From NCBI GenBank assembly GCA_963972525.1, contig CAXAUZ010000003.1:205526-269525 (forward strand): a stretch of DNA of 64,000 bases, written 5' to 3'. Positions 1-7,232 of this stretch are shown here, one piece after another; the stretch's first letter is position 1, and the number at the start of each line of letters is the position of its first letter. The position numbers were made by a program, and so were the translations under genes. Below the pieces are notes generated by a model that saw only the letters and a program-made list of their open reading frames with translations, ran no database searches and was not told where the DNA came from. The DNA is from Salinilacustrithrix sp003476595 (lineage in GTDB: Bacteria > Actinomycetota > Acidimicrobiia > Acidimicrobiales > Salinilacustritrichaceae).

Positions 1-344
1 ACGAGGCCGGTCGGGGCGTGGCGCATCCCGGGGCGGCGGCGGTTGGTCTCGTCCAGCACCGGGTGGCCGAAGTGCAGCTCGCGGGGGTCGTCGTGGCGGG
101 CGGCCAGGCGATCGAGCCGGGCGACCATCCACTCGGCGCCCGGACCCCACGCGTCGAGCTCGAGGCGCTCGTCCGCCGCCCGGGCGCGGACCGACACCGG
201 ACCCTCGGGCGTCCGGCCGGCCAGCTCCACCCGGGAGCGGTCGCCCCGCCAGGTCGGGTCGGAGGCGGTGCCGAGGCAGGGCATCGACAGCCCGACGTCG
301 TAGGGGCCGTCGAGCTCGACGGTGCCGTGGGCGTCCGGGCTCAT
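1..344 (-). CDS. DNA-3-methyladenine glycosylase II-like protein (N-terminal part)
   Basis: The ATG lies at 344 and the frame stays open to the window edge, so only about 114 N-terminal residues are present. The translation carries the AlkA-family N-terminal pattern: a WRGDRSRVELAGR-type beta segment, then WGPGAEWMVARLDRLAARHDD and a HPVLDETNRRRPGMR segment that precedes the helix-hairpin-helix catalytic half in this family. Such enzymes excise alkylated purines in base excision repair. The catalytic Asp and HhH motif lie outside the window, so activity cannot be judged. The gene diverges from the SRPBCC gene with 39 bp between start codons. A TACCGT -10-like box at 354-359 (minus strand) lies 9 nt before the ATG. 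AlkA family membership is inferred from the N-terminal half alone. Confidence 0.75.
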   Translation of the reverse strand, partial: MSPDAHGTVELDGPYDVGLSMPCLGTASDPTWRGDRSRVELAGRTPEGPVSVRARAADERLELDAWGPGAEWMVARLDRLAARHDDPRELHFGHPVLDETNRRRPGMRHAPTGL

Positions 345-353
345 GCAGACGCG

Positions 354-376
354 ACGGTAGCGGTGCGGGCTAGAAC
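354..376. promoter_or_regulatory. Divergent leaderless-type promoter pair
   Basis: Minus strand TACCGT (359 to 354) ends 9 nt before the glycosylase ATG. Plus strand TAGAAC (371-376) ends 7 nt before the SRPBCC ATG at 384. No Shine-Dalgarno sequence fits in either leader. Both are read here as -10 boxes placing transcription starts at or near the start codons. Confidence 0.45.
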
Positions 377-383
377 GTCTGCC

Positions 384-827
384 ATGGCCGACGAAGCGAC
401 CGCATCCGCCACCACCCACGTCGACGCGACGGCCGAGGAGGTGTTCGACTTCATCCGTCGACCGGCCAACCACGCCGAGATCAGCGGCGACGGCAGCGTC
501 AAGGGCACCCGGCACGGGGCCGACGTGCTCGCCGCCGAGGGCGACACGTTCGGCATGTCGATGAAGATGTACGGCCTGCCCTACCGGATCACCAACACGG
601 TGGTGGAGTACGAGGAGGGCCGGCGCATCGCCTGGTGCCACCCGGGCAAGCACCGCTGGCGCTGGGAGGTCGAGCCGGTGGCCACCGGTGGCTGCACCGT
701 CACCGAGACCTTCGACATGTCCACGTCACCGCTCAAGCCGGTGCTGAAGCTGATGGGCTTCCCGGCCAAGCACCAGCCCAACGTCGAGCGCAGCGTCGTC
801 AACGTGGCCGAGCACTTCGAGACCTGA
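384..827 (+). CDS. SRPBCC / polyketide cyclase-like START-fold protein
   Basis: This 147-residue protein begins with the family pattern of a variable start followed by HVDATAEEVFDFIRRPANHAEI, the first strand and helix of the SRPBCC hydrophobic-ligand cavity fold. The middle has the expected YRITNTVVEYEEGRRIAW strand and the end a long amphipathic helix. Length fits the single-domain family. These proteins bind small hydrophobic ligands or act as stress-related cyclase-like proteins; the ligand cannot be deduced. The ATG at 384 is chosen because the domain starts about 10 residues later and a -10-like TAGAAC sits 7 nt upstream, although the frame is open further upstream. It is the last gene before the first 48-bp repeat pair. 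Confidence 0.82.
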   Translation: MADEATASATTHVDATAEEVFDFIRRPANHAEISGDGSVKGTRHGADVLAAEGDTFGMSMKMYGLPYRITNTVVEYEEGRRIAWCHPGKHRWRWEVEPVATGGCTVTETFDMSTSPLKPVLKLMGFPAKHQPNVERSVVNVAEHFET

Positions 828-836
828 TCCAACCCG

Positions 837-932
837 TCGAACCGGGGCTGCGGCGTTGCGATGGTGCAACCTCACACGCCCGGATCGAACTGGGCGTGTG
901 AGGTTCCACAGGTGCAACGTGGCGCGCCCGGT
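837..932. repeat. 48-bp direct repeat, two tandem units (left pair)
   Basis: Two adjacent 48-bp units (837-884 and 885-932) share TCGAAC at the start, GTGCAAC at offset 27 and CGCCCGG near the end. Each unit is partly palindromic: GTTGC...GCAAC inside CCGGG...CCCGG. A further perfect 11-bp inverted repeat, CTCACACGCCC (871-881) with GGGCGTGTGAG (892-902), spans the junction. The same doublet recurs at 1924-2019 beyond the nuclease gene; positions 854-937 and 1941-2024 match at about 64 of 84 bases by eye. Confidence 0.85.
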
Positions 933-1012
933 CCCGGTCACGGCGTCGCTGTCGTGACCGCTGCGTACGCTCCAGAGCGCTTCCCCCAGCGATCCGTCGA
1001 TCGGAGGAAGCC

Positions 1013-1927
1013 GTGTACGAGACGGTGGCAGGGATCGCCTGGTCCCAGCACGGGGCGTTCAGCACGAGCCAGGTGGAACGGCGCGGGGTCCATCGCAGCT
1101 GGGTGAGCCGTCACGCCAGCAAGGGGACGATCGTCGAGCGGGCGCCGGCTGTCTACGCCCTGGCTGTCGCCCCGCAGACGGCTCGCCAGGAGCTGATGGT
1201 CCACGTCCTGGCGGCCGGAGACGAGGCGCGCGCCACCAGCGCATCGGCCCTCGCGCTGTGGACCCCGGAGCTGGTCCTCCCCGTCCGGCCGGAGATCGCC
1301 GCGCCGAGATCGTGCGGGTACCGGTCGGATCGGGCGATCATCCATCGCAGTCGGGACCTGCACCTGGCCAAGCCGGGTGTCGTGGACGGGATCCCCGTCG
1401 TCGGTGTGGCTCGGGCGCTCCTCGACGCTGCCGCTTCGCGGTCCCCTGACGAGGTGCTGACCCTGATCGATGCCAGCCGTCGCCGCTCCTCGCTCGCCGT
1501 CGGTGCGCTGCTGGAGGTGCTGGAGAGCCACGCCCGCCGCGGGCGACCGGGGATCGTCGCCTTCCGGGAGGCGCTGCGGGAGCTGCGGCGGGAGGTCTCG
1601 GACTCGGAGTTCGAGCGGCTGGTCATCCGGGACCTGGTGGCCGCAGGTGTGCCCGAGCCTCGCCTGCACCACCTGGTCCGGTTGCCCGGCGTCGACCCGA
1701 TCGAGCTCGACCTCGACTGGCCGGGCGTGCTGCTCGACGTCGAGCTGGACGGCGCCGACCACGCCGTGCGGGCGCGCCGCATGCGTCGGGACCGCCAGCG
1801 CGACCGCATCCTCCAGGCCCACGGGTACACGGTTGCCCGGTACACCTGGGACGACTACGTCAGCGACCGGCCCGGGATGTTGCGCGAGATCGCCGGTCTG
1901 CTCGACGGGGCTCGGCGCGCCGCATGA
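1013..1927 (+). CDS. AbiEi-like winged-helix protein fused to a DUF559 (Vsr-like) endonuclease domain
   Basis: 304 residues. Residues 1-60 resemble the N-terminal winged helix of type IV antitoxin (AbiEi) family proteins (GAFSTSQVERRGV, then HASKGTIVERAPAVYAL). A middle alpha/beta part follows, and residues 195-295 form a DUF559/Vsr-type PD-(D/E)XK nuclease: Glu199 in DSEFERL, Asp233/Asp235 before WPG, the VELDG segment at 243-247, RRDRQRDR at 258-265 and GYTVARYTWDD. GTG at 1013 is preceded by GGAGGA at 1003-1008, and TACGCT at 966-971 could be its -10 box. No AbiEii toxin partner is adjacent. The gene lies exactly between two doublets of a 48-bp repeat; the right doublet begins at its stop codon. 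The family is common and multicopy in actinobacteria. Its role is unknown; cleavage of DNA, perhaps of the repeat structures, is inference. Confidence 0.8.
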   Translation: MYETVAGIAWSQHGAFSTSQVERRGVHRSWVSRHASKGTIVERAPAVYALAVAPQTARQELMVHVLAAGDEARATSASALALWTPELVLPVRPEIAAPRSCGYRSDRAIIHRSRDLHLAKPGVVDGIPVVGVARALLDAAASRSPDEVLTLIDASRRRSSLAVGALLEVLESHARRGRPGIVAFREALRELRREVSDSEFERLVIRDLVAAGVPEPRLHHLVRLPGVDPIELDLDWPGVLLDVELDGADHAVRARRMRRDRQRDRILQAHGYTVARYTWDDYVSDRPGMLREIAGLLDGARRAA

Positions 1928-2019
1928 ACCGGGCATCTGGCGTTGCGTCGGTGCAACGTCATGCGCCCGGTTCGAACCGGGTCTGTCACGTTGCGCTGGC
2001 GCAACGTGGTGCACCCGGA
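1924..2019. repeat. 48-bp direct repeat, two tandem units (right pair)
   Basis: Units at 1924-1971 and 1972-2019 repeat the left pair: TCGAAC-type start, GTGCAAC (1951-1957) or GCGCAAC (1999-2005), and a CGCCCGG/CACCCGG end. This copy holds a perfect 16-bp palindrome at 1966-1981 and a 9-bp stem CACGTTGCG/CGCAACGTG with a 4-nt loop at 1987-2008. It overlaps the stop codon of the nuclease gene and ends 11 bp before the valS stop codon, so it could also end transcription from both sides. Confidence 0.85.
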
Positions 2020-2029
2020 TGCGGACGGT

Positions 2030-4639
2030 TCAGCTGTCGGCGAGGGTGGTGTCGACGGTGAGGGACGCGCCCTCGGCGGTCTGCAGCTGCTGGACCTTGC
2101 CGGCGTCGGCGACGTCGGCCCGGACCCGCTCGAACGCAGCGAGGCGCTCGGGGGTGTCGGTGACGGTGGCCGTGGTGATCTCGGTGCGCATGGAGACCTT
2201 GGCGTCGGACTTGGCCTTGCGCAGCAGCGACAGGACCTCGCCGGCGACGGTGAGGGCCAGGGCGGCGTCGGGGTCGGCGCCGCCGGCGGCGGCGCGCAGA
2301 TCGTCGGCCACGGGCCACGGCGAGCGGTGGATCGAGCCCTCCCGCCACCAGGACCAGACCTCTTCGGTCGTGTAGGCGAGGAACGGGGCGAACAGCTTCA
2401 GCAGCGTCTCGAGCGCGAGGCGCAGGGCGACCTTGGCCGAGTCGGCCGCCGCGTCCGAACCGTCCGCAGGGCCGTAGGCCCGGCCCTTGACCAGCTCGAG
2501 GTAGTCGTCGGTGAAGGTCCAGAAGTAGGTCTCGGTCCGCTCGAGGGCCCGGGCGTAGTCGTACTCGTCGAACACCCGGGTGGCCTCGTCGACCAGGTCG
2601 GCCAGGCCGAGCAACATGGCCCGGTCGAGCGGCTCGGTGACGGTGGCGCCGGGCGATGCCTCGCCCTGCAGCAGGGCGAACTTGGAGGCGTTCAGCAGCT
2701 TGATGGCCAGCCGGCGGCCGATCTTCATCTGCCCCTGGTCGTTGGCGACGTCACGGCCGGGCCCGCCGCCGCAGGCCCAGTAGCGCACGGCGTCGGCGCC
2801 GAACATCTCGAGCAGCTGGAACGGCCCGACCTCGGCGTTGTCCTTGGACTTCGACAGCTTCTTGCGGTCGGGGTCGACGACGAAGCCGGAGATGGCGGCG
2901 TGGCGGAAGGGCAGGTCGTCGAAGAGCTCGTGGGCCTTGACGACCGTGGAGAACAGCCAGGTGCGGATGATGTCGTGGGCCTGGGGGCGCAGGTCCATGG
3001 GGTACACCCGCTCGAACAGGTCGGGGTCCTCCTCCCACTTCGACGCGATCTGGGGCGACATCGACGACGTGTTCCACGTGTCCATCACGTCGGGGTCGGC
3101 CGCGAAGCCACCCGGCTGGTTGCGCTGGGCCTCGTCGTAGCCGGGCGGGACCATGGTGGTGGGATCGACCGGGAGCATGTCCTCGGTGGCGACGATGGGG
3201 GAGAGGAAGTCGATGAGGCCCTCGTCGTCGATCGGGTACCAGATCGGGAACGGCACGCCGAAGAAGCGCTGGCGGGTGATGTTCCAGTCGCCCTGCAGGC
3301 CCTTGGCCCAATCCTCGAAGCGCACCCGCATGTACTCCGGGTGGAAGGCGAGGCCCTTGGCCCGGTCGATGATCTCCTCGGCCGGCGGGTACCGGATGAA
3401 CCACTGGTTGGAGGTGACGATCTCGAGCGCCTTCTTGCCGTTCTCCCAGAACTTCACCGGGTGGGTGATGGGGCGGGGCTCACCCTCCATCGCGCCCGAC
3501 TCCGACAGCAGGGCGACGATGTTCTTCTGCGCGGTGAAGACCGTCTTGCCGGCCAGCTCGGCGTAGGCCTCGTTGGCGGCGACCGGATCGGTGGAGACCC
3601 AGACGTCGTCCTCGTGCTCGGGCGACCCGGACCAGGTCAGCTCGCGCTCGAAGCGCCCGTCGTGGCGGATGACGGGGCGGATGGGTAGCCCGAGCTCGCG
3701 CCACCAGATCACGTCGGTGGTGTCACCGAAGGTGCAGATCATGGCGATGCCGGTGCCCTTGTCGGGCTGGGCCAGCTCGTGGGCGAGGATCGGGACCTCG
3801 ACGCCGAACAGCGGCGTGACCGCCGTGCGCCCGAACAGCGGTTGGTACCGCTCGTCGTCGGGGTGGGCGACCATGGCGACGCAGGCCGGCAGCAGCTCGG
3901 GGCGGGTCGTGTCGATCCAGACGACGTCGCCGTCGGGGCCGCCGCCACCCGGCAGACCGAACGCGAGCTTGTGGTAGGCGCCGGGGACCTCGCGGTCCTC
4001 GAGCTCGGCCTGGGCGACCGCGGTCTGCATGTCGACGTCCCACAGCGTGGGTGCGCCGGACCGGTAGGCGACGTCACGCTCGAGCAGGCGCAGGAACGCC
4101 TTCTGGGAGATGCGCGTCGCGACCGGCCCGATGGTGGTGTAGGTCTGGTCCCAGTCGACCGAGAGCCCGACGATGGACCACAGCTCGTGGTACTCGTCCT
4201 CCATCTCCTTCACGACCTGCTCGCACAGCTCGACGAAGTTGGGGCGGGAGATGCGCACCGGGTCCTTCGGGAGCTTGCCCTTGGCGTCGGGCTGGGGCGG
4301 GGTGAAGTCCGGGTCGTAGGGCAGGGTCGGGTCGCAGAGCGTCGCCGTGAGCATCTGCACCCGGCGCTCGACGTTCAGGCCGTTGTCGTCCCAGCCCATC
4401 GGGTAGAAGACCTCACGGCCTCGCATGCGCTGGTAGCGGGCGACGGTGTCGGTGTGGGTGAACGACATGACGTGGCCGATGTGCAGCGCACCGGACACGG
4501 TCGGGGGCGGGGTGTCGATGGAGTACACCTCGTCGCGGGTCTTGGACCGGTCGAAGCGGTAGGTGCCCTGCTTGTCCCAGATCGCCTGCCACTTGGCCTC
4601 GAGCCCGTCGATGGTGGGCTTGTCGGGGATGCTGCTCAC
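2030..4639 (-). CDS. valS: Valyl-tRNA synthetase
   Basis: 869-residue class I aminoacyl-tRNA synthetase that charges tRNA-Val. The HIGH motif is at residues 53-56 and KLSKSKDN, the KMSKS equivalent, near residue 594. The GWDDNGLNVERR segment after HIGH and the large inserted editing domain (WIDTTRPELLPACVA, then HPDDERYQPLFG) are typical of ValS. The C-terminus stops after the anticodon-binding helical domain and lacks the coiled-coil arm of the longer E. coli-type enzyme. GTG at 4639 is chosen because the protein starts in family register there and TACCCT lies 8 nt upstream without a ribosome binding site. It converges on the nuclease gene across the right repeat pair. Confidence 0.97.
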   Translation of the reverse strand: MSSIPDKPTIDGLEAKWQAIWDKQGTYRFDRSKTRDEVYSIDTPPPTVSGALHIGHVMSFTHTDTVARYQRMRGREVFYPMGWDDNGLNVERRVQMLTATLCDPTLPYDPDFTPPQPDAKGKLPKDPVRISRPNFVELCEQVVKEMEDEYHELWSIVGLSVDWDQTYTTIGPVATRISQKAFLRLLERDVAYRSGAPTLWDVDMQTAVAQAELEDREVPGAYHKLAFGLPGGGGPDGDVVWIDTTRPELLPACVAMVAHPDDERYQPLFGRTAVTPLFGVEVPILAHELAQPDKGTGIAMICTFGDTTDVIWWRELGLPIRPVIRHDGRFERELTWSGSPEHEDDVWVSTDPVAANEAYAELAGKTVFTAQKNIVALLSESGAMEGEPRPITHPVKFWENGKKALEIVTSNQWFIRYPPAEEIIDRAKGLAFHPEYMRVRFEDWAKGLQGDWNITRQRFFGVPFPIWYPIDDEGLIDFLSPIVATEDMLPVDPTTMVPPGYDEAQRNQPGGFAADPDVMDTWNTSSMSPQIASKWEEDPDLFERVYPMDLRPQAHDIIRTWLFSTVVKAHELFDDLPFRHAAISGFVVDPDRKKLSKSKDNAEVGPFQLLEMFGADAVRYWACGGGPGRDVANDQGQMKIGRRLAIKLLNASKFALLQGEASPGATVTEPLDRAMLLGLADLVDEATRVFDEYDYARALERTETYFWTFTDDYLELVKGRAYGPADGSDAAADSAKVALRLALETLLKLFAPFLAYTTEEVWSWWREGSIHRSPWPVADDLRAAAGGADPDAALALTVAGEVLSLLRKAKSDAKVSMRTEITTATVTDTPERLAAFERVRADVADAGKVQQLQTAEGASLTVDTTLADS

Positions 4640-4647
4640 GGGCGCCG

Positions 4648-4653
4648 AGGGTA
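4648..4653 (-). promoter_or_regulatory. -10 box of leaderless valS promoter
   Basis: TACCCT on the minus strand, 8 nt before the GTG at 4639, with no ribosome binding site in between. Confidence 0.5.
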
Positions 4654-4687
4654 CCGGCGGCCTCTCGATCCTCCCGAAACACGAACC

Positions 4688-5626
4688 TCAGCTCGTGGAC
4701 CACTCCAGCGGGTGCACGAGCCACTCCCCGCTGAGGCCCTTGAGGGGGACGTGGCGTCCCGCTCCGAAGCACAGGTCCCCGCCGGCATCGGCCAGCTGCT
4801 TGGTGAGCGCGGAGGCGAGGACCTCGTCGGGTCCGGCCAGGTCGCTGATGCGGGATGCGAGCACCACGTTGCGGCCGTGGAGATCGCCGTCGTCGGCCAC
4901 GACCTCGCCGGAGTGCACGCCGATCCGGACGTGGAGCTGGTGCTCCGGGTGGGATCGGCGGTGGTCCTCGAGGGCCCGCTGGATCCCGATCGCGGCGAGC
5001 AGGGCGCGCCGTGCCGAACGGAACGCCACCATGAACCCGTCGCCCTGGTTCTTGACCTCGTCGCCGCCGTGGCGGCTGATCTGGTCCCGGACCAGGGCGT
5101 TGTGCTCGCGCAGCACCTCGGCCCAGCGCTGGTCGCCGAGGCGCTCGGCGAGGACCGTCGACCCGACGATGTCGGTGAACAGGAGCGTGAAGGTGTCGCC
5201 GGCCGAGACGGGCTGCTCCAGGCGCGGCGTGGGGGTGCCGACGGCCTGCCGAGCGGCCTTCTCGCTCGCCTTGCGGTGGCGCACCTCGACCGCACCCCAC
5301 ATGCCGTGTCCGATGACCCGCAGCATGGGTCGCTGGTCGCGGTGGGGTCCGGTGCGGTCCTCGAGCGCGCCCATCAGCACGAAGCCCTCCACCTGCACCG
5401 GGACCCCTTCGGGCACCAGGATCTCGACGGCACCCGCCAGCGCGAAGGCGCGGATGGTGGTGACCTCGGCGGTCAGCGCGGCGTCGTGGAGGTCGAGCTC
5501 GACGCCGCCCATCACCGCCACCGCCGACAGCTCGGAGCCGACCGTCCAGCGACCCTTGCGCTCGGCGCCACCCATCACCGCGACGACGCGCTGGGGCCGG
5601 TGCGGTGCGGGCGGCGTAGGCCGCAC
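4688..5626 (-). CDS. LiaF-like domain / class III adenylate cyclase protein, N-terminus out of frame
   Basis: 312 residues from GTG 5626. Residues 10-110 hold the repeated VVAVMGGAERKGRW / AVAVMGGVELDLHDAAL / GAVEILVPEGV pattern of the LiaF C-terminal-like (DUF2154-type) domain. Residues 130-310 are a class III nucleotide cyclase: FTDIVGSTVLAERLGD with its metal-binding Asp, GGDEVKNQGDGFMVAF and HVRIGVHSGEVV. The product would be cAMP or a related signal; substrate residues cannot be settled by eye. A DUF1707 domain lies directly upstream in another frame (5604-5762), so the natural protein was probably DUF1707-LiaF-cyclase and the gene is disrupted or the read contains an error. If translation starts at 5626 the remaining domains are intact. 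Confidence 0.7.
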   Translation of the reverse strand: MRPTPPAPHRPQRVVAVMGGAERKGRWTVGSELSAVAVMGGVELDLHDAALTAEVTTIRAFALAGAVEILVPEGVPVQVEGFVLMGALEDRTGPHRDQRPMLRVIGHGMWGAVEVRHRKASEKAARQAVGTPTPRLEQPVSAGDTFTLLFTDIVGSTVLAERLGDQRWAEVLREHNALVRDQISRHGGDEVKNQGDGFMVAFRSARRALLAAIGIQRALEDHRRSHPEHQLHVRIGVHSGEVVADDGDLHGRNVVLASRISDLAGPDEVLASALTKQLADAGGDLCFGAGRHVPLKGLSGEWLVHPLEWSTS

Positions 5627-5762
5627 CGGCCCGATCGGCGAACTCGTCCAAGGTCACGCGGCCGTCGCCGACGGCGTCGCGCAGCGCGGCGATGGTCGCC
5701 TCCCGCTCGGCGTCGCCGACTCGCTGCGCACCGTCGTCTCCCTGCTGCACCTCGTCGTCCAC
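5604..5762 (-). pseudogene. DUF1707 domain fragment, frameshifted from the cyclase gene
   Basis: Starting at GTG 5762, after a GGGGGGA ribosome binding site, the frame reads the DUF1707 (SHOCT-like) signature: RVGDAEREATIAALRDAVGD, GRVTLDEFADRAGAAYAAR. It then loses similarity and runs on out of phase. The usual ELDALVADLP-like linker that joins DUF1707 to a LiaF-like domain is missing. The change is therefore a frameshift plus a short deletion near 5600, in a stretch where GCACC and CCGG repeat. Whether this is biological or a sequencing error cannot be told from one read. Confidence 0.7.
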
Positions 5763-5865
5763 CGGTCCCCCCGAACGTCGTGGTCGAACGACCATCGGCC
5801 GTGCCCGCAGTCTGGCCCAACCGGGCACGGGCCGCTTCTCCCTGGGTCGGGCGCCGGGGCGTCGG

Positions 5866-5871
5866 TACCCT
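5866..5871 (+). promoter_or_regulatory. -10 box of leaderless cysS promoter
   Basis: TACCCT followed by 7 nt and the GTG start at 5879; no Shine-Dalgarno sequence is present. Confidence 0.5.
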
Positions 5872-5878
5872 CGGCCCC

Positions 5879-7213
5879 GTGCTGCACCTGTTCGACACCG
5901 CACGCGGGGCCGTGGTCCCGTTCGAGCCCTCGACGCCGGGGAAGGTCTCGATCTACGCGTGCGGGCCGACGGTGTACGGGCCACCCCACCTCGGGCACGG
6001 CCGAAACCAGGTCTCCTACGACCTGCTGCGCCGCTACCTGGCCTGGTCCGGATTCGAGGTGACCTTCGTGTCGAACATCACCGACATCGACGACAAGATC
6101 ATCGAGCGCGCCCGGAACGAGGAGCGTCCCTGGCAGGACATCACCCGGCGCTGCGAGGACGTCTGGTTCCAGGGCATGGACCGCCTCGGCATCCTGCGCC
6201 CGGATCACACGCCGCACGCCACCGGCTACGTGGACGAGATGGTCGCGCTGATCCAGCGCCTGGTCGATCGCGACATCGCCTACGTCACCTCCGACGGCGT
6301 GTACCTCGACGTGTCACAGGTCGAGGGCTACGGCCTCCTCGCCCACGGTGAGCTCGACCAGCTGCGCAGCGGCGCCCGCATCGAGGCCAACGAGGAGAAG
6401 CGCTCACCCCTCGACTTCGCCCTCTGGAAGCTGGCCAAGCCCGGTGAGCCGTCCTGGCCGGCCCCCTTCGGCGATGGTCGGCCCGGCTGGCACACCGAGT
6501 GCGTGGTGATGAGCCTGGACCTCCTCGGCGAGGGCTTCGACATCCACGCCGGCGGCAACGACCTGCAGTTCCCCCACCACGAGAACGAGCGGGCCCAGGC
6601 CGTCGCCGAGGGCAAGCGCTTCGCCAACCTGTGGTTCCACCACGGCATGGTGGAGATCGACGGCGAGAAGATGTCCAAGTCGCTCGGCAACGTGTCGAAC
6701 CTGCTCGACCTCATGGACGCGTACGACCCCCGGGCGTTCCGCCTGCTGGTGCTGCGCGCCCACTACCGCTCGCCGATCGACGTGAGCGACGACTCGATGC
6801 GCGACGCGGAGGCGGCGATCGCCCGCCTCGACGGGTTCGCCCGTCGCTTCGCCGGCCGCACCGAGGAGGTCGACCCCGATCCGGCGAGCATCGAGCGCTT
6901 CCGCACCGCCATGGACGACGACCTGAGGACCCCGACCGCGGTGGCCACCCTCTTCGACGCCGTGAACCGGGCGAACAAGGACGGCGACCTGACCGCGGCG
7001 GCTGCGGCCTTCGAGATCGCCGGCGTGCTCGGCCTCGAGCTGCGAGGGGAGGTGGCGGTGGTCCCCGAGGACGTGATCGCGCAGGCCCGAGCCCGTGACG
7101 AGGCCCGGGCGGCCAAGGACTGGGCTGCGGCCGATCAGATCCGCGACGAGCTGATGGCGGCCGGATGGGTCGTGGAGGACACGGCCGACGGCACCACGGT
7201 GCGGCCCGGCTGA
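5879..7213 (+). CDS. cysS: Cysteinyl-tRNA synthetase
   Basis: 444-residue class I synthetase for tRNA-Cys. The start LHLFDTARGAVVPFEP is family-like. Zinc ligand Cys28 lies in ACGPTVYG, HLGH (HIGH motif) at 37-40, the zinc-binding HTECVVM segment and HHENERAQ follow, and KMSKSLGN is at 264-271. The anticodon-binding domain and a C-terminal ARDEARAAKDWAAADQIRDEL helix match the normal length. GTG at 5879 is the only start that gives the family N-terminus; the frame is open much further upstream but that part is antisense to the cyclase gene. It is divergent from the cyclase and convergent with the sigma factor gene. Confidence 0.97.
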   Translation: MLHLFDTARGAVVPFEPSTPGKVSIYACGPTVYGPPHLGHGRNQVSYDLLRRYLAWSGFEVTFVSNITDIDDKIIERARNEERPWQDITRRCEDVWFQGMDRLGILRPDHTPHATGYVDEMVALIQRLVDRDIAYVTSDGVYLDVSQVEGYGLLAHGELDQLRSGARIEANEEKRSPLDFALWKLAKPGEPSWPAPFGDGRPGWHTECVVMSLDLLGEGFDIHAGGNDLQFPHHENERAQAVAEGKRFANLWFHHGMVEIDGEKMSKSLGNVSNLLDLMDAYDPRAFRLLVLRAHYRSPIDVSDDSMRDAEAAIARLDGFARRFAGRTEEVDPDPASIERFRTAMDDDLRTPTAVATLFDAVNRANKDGDLTAAAAAFEIAGVLGLELRGEVAVVPEDVIAQARARDEARAAKDWAAADQIRDELMAAGWVVEDTADGTTVRPG

Positions 7214-7232
7214 ACCCGCCGGACCGGTGGGA

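Noticed and set aside
1013..1927. Type IV toxin-antitoxin system suggested by the AbiEi-like domain.
   Set aside because: No AbiEii nucleotidyltransferase toxin is adjacent, and the second domain is a nuclease; kept as a stand-alone protein.
1966..1981. TTCGAA in a GC-rich palindrome looks like a tRNA T-loop.
   Set aside because: The stem does not pair in a T-arm geometry, no acceptor, D or anticodon arms surround it, and the same sequence recurs in the 48-bp repeats.
837..2019. Regular 48-bp repeats might be a degenerate CRISPR array.
   Set aside because: Units are directly adjacent with no spacers, only two per side, and no cas genes are present.
1943..5878. Very long open plus-strand frames through valS and the cyclase gene (up to about 2.1 kb before cysS).
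   Set aside because: They are antisense to genes with clear family motifs, have low-complexity composition and no domain similarity; an effect of high third-position GC.
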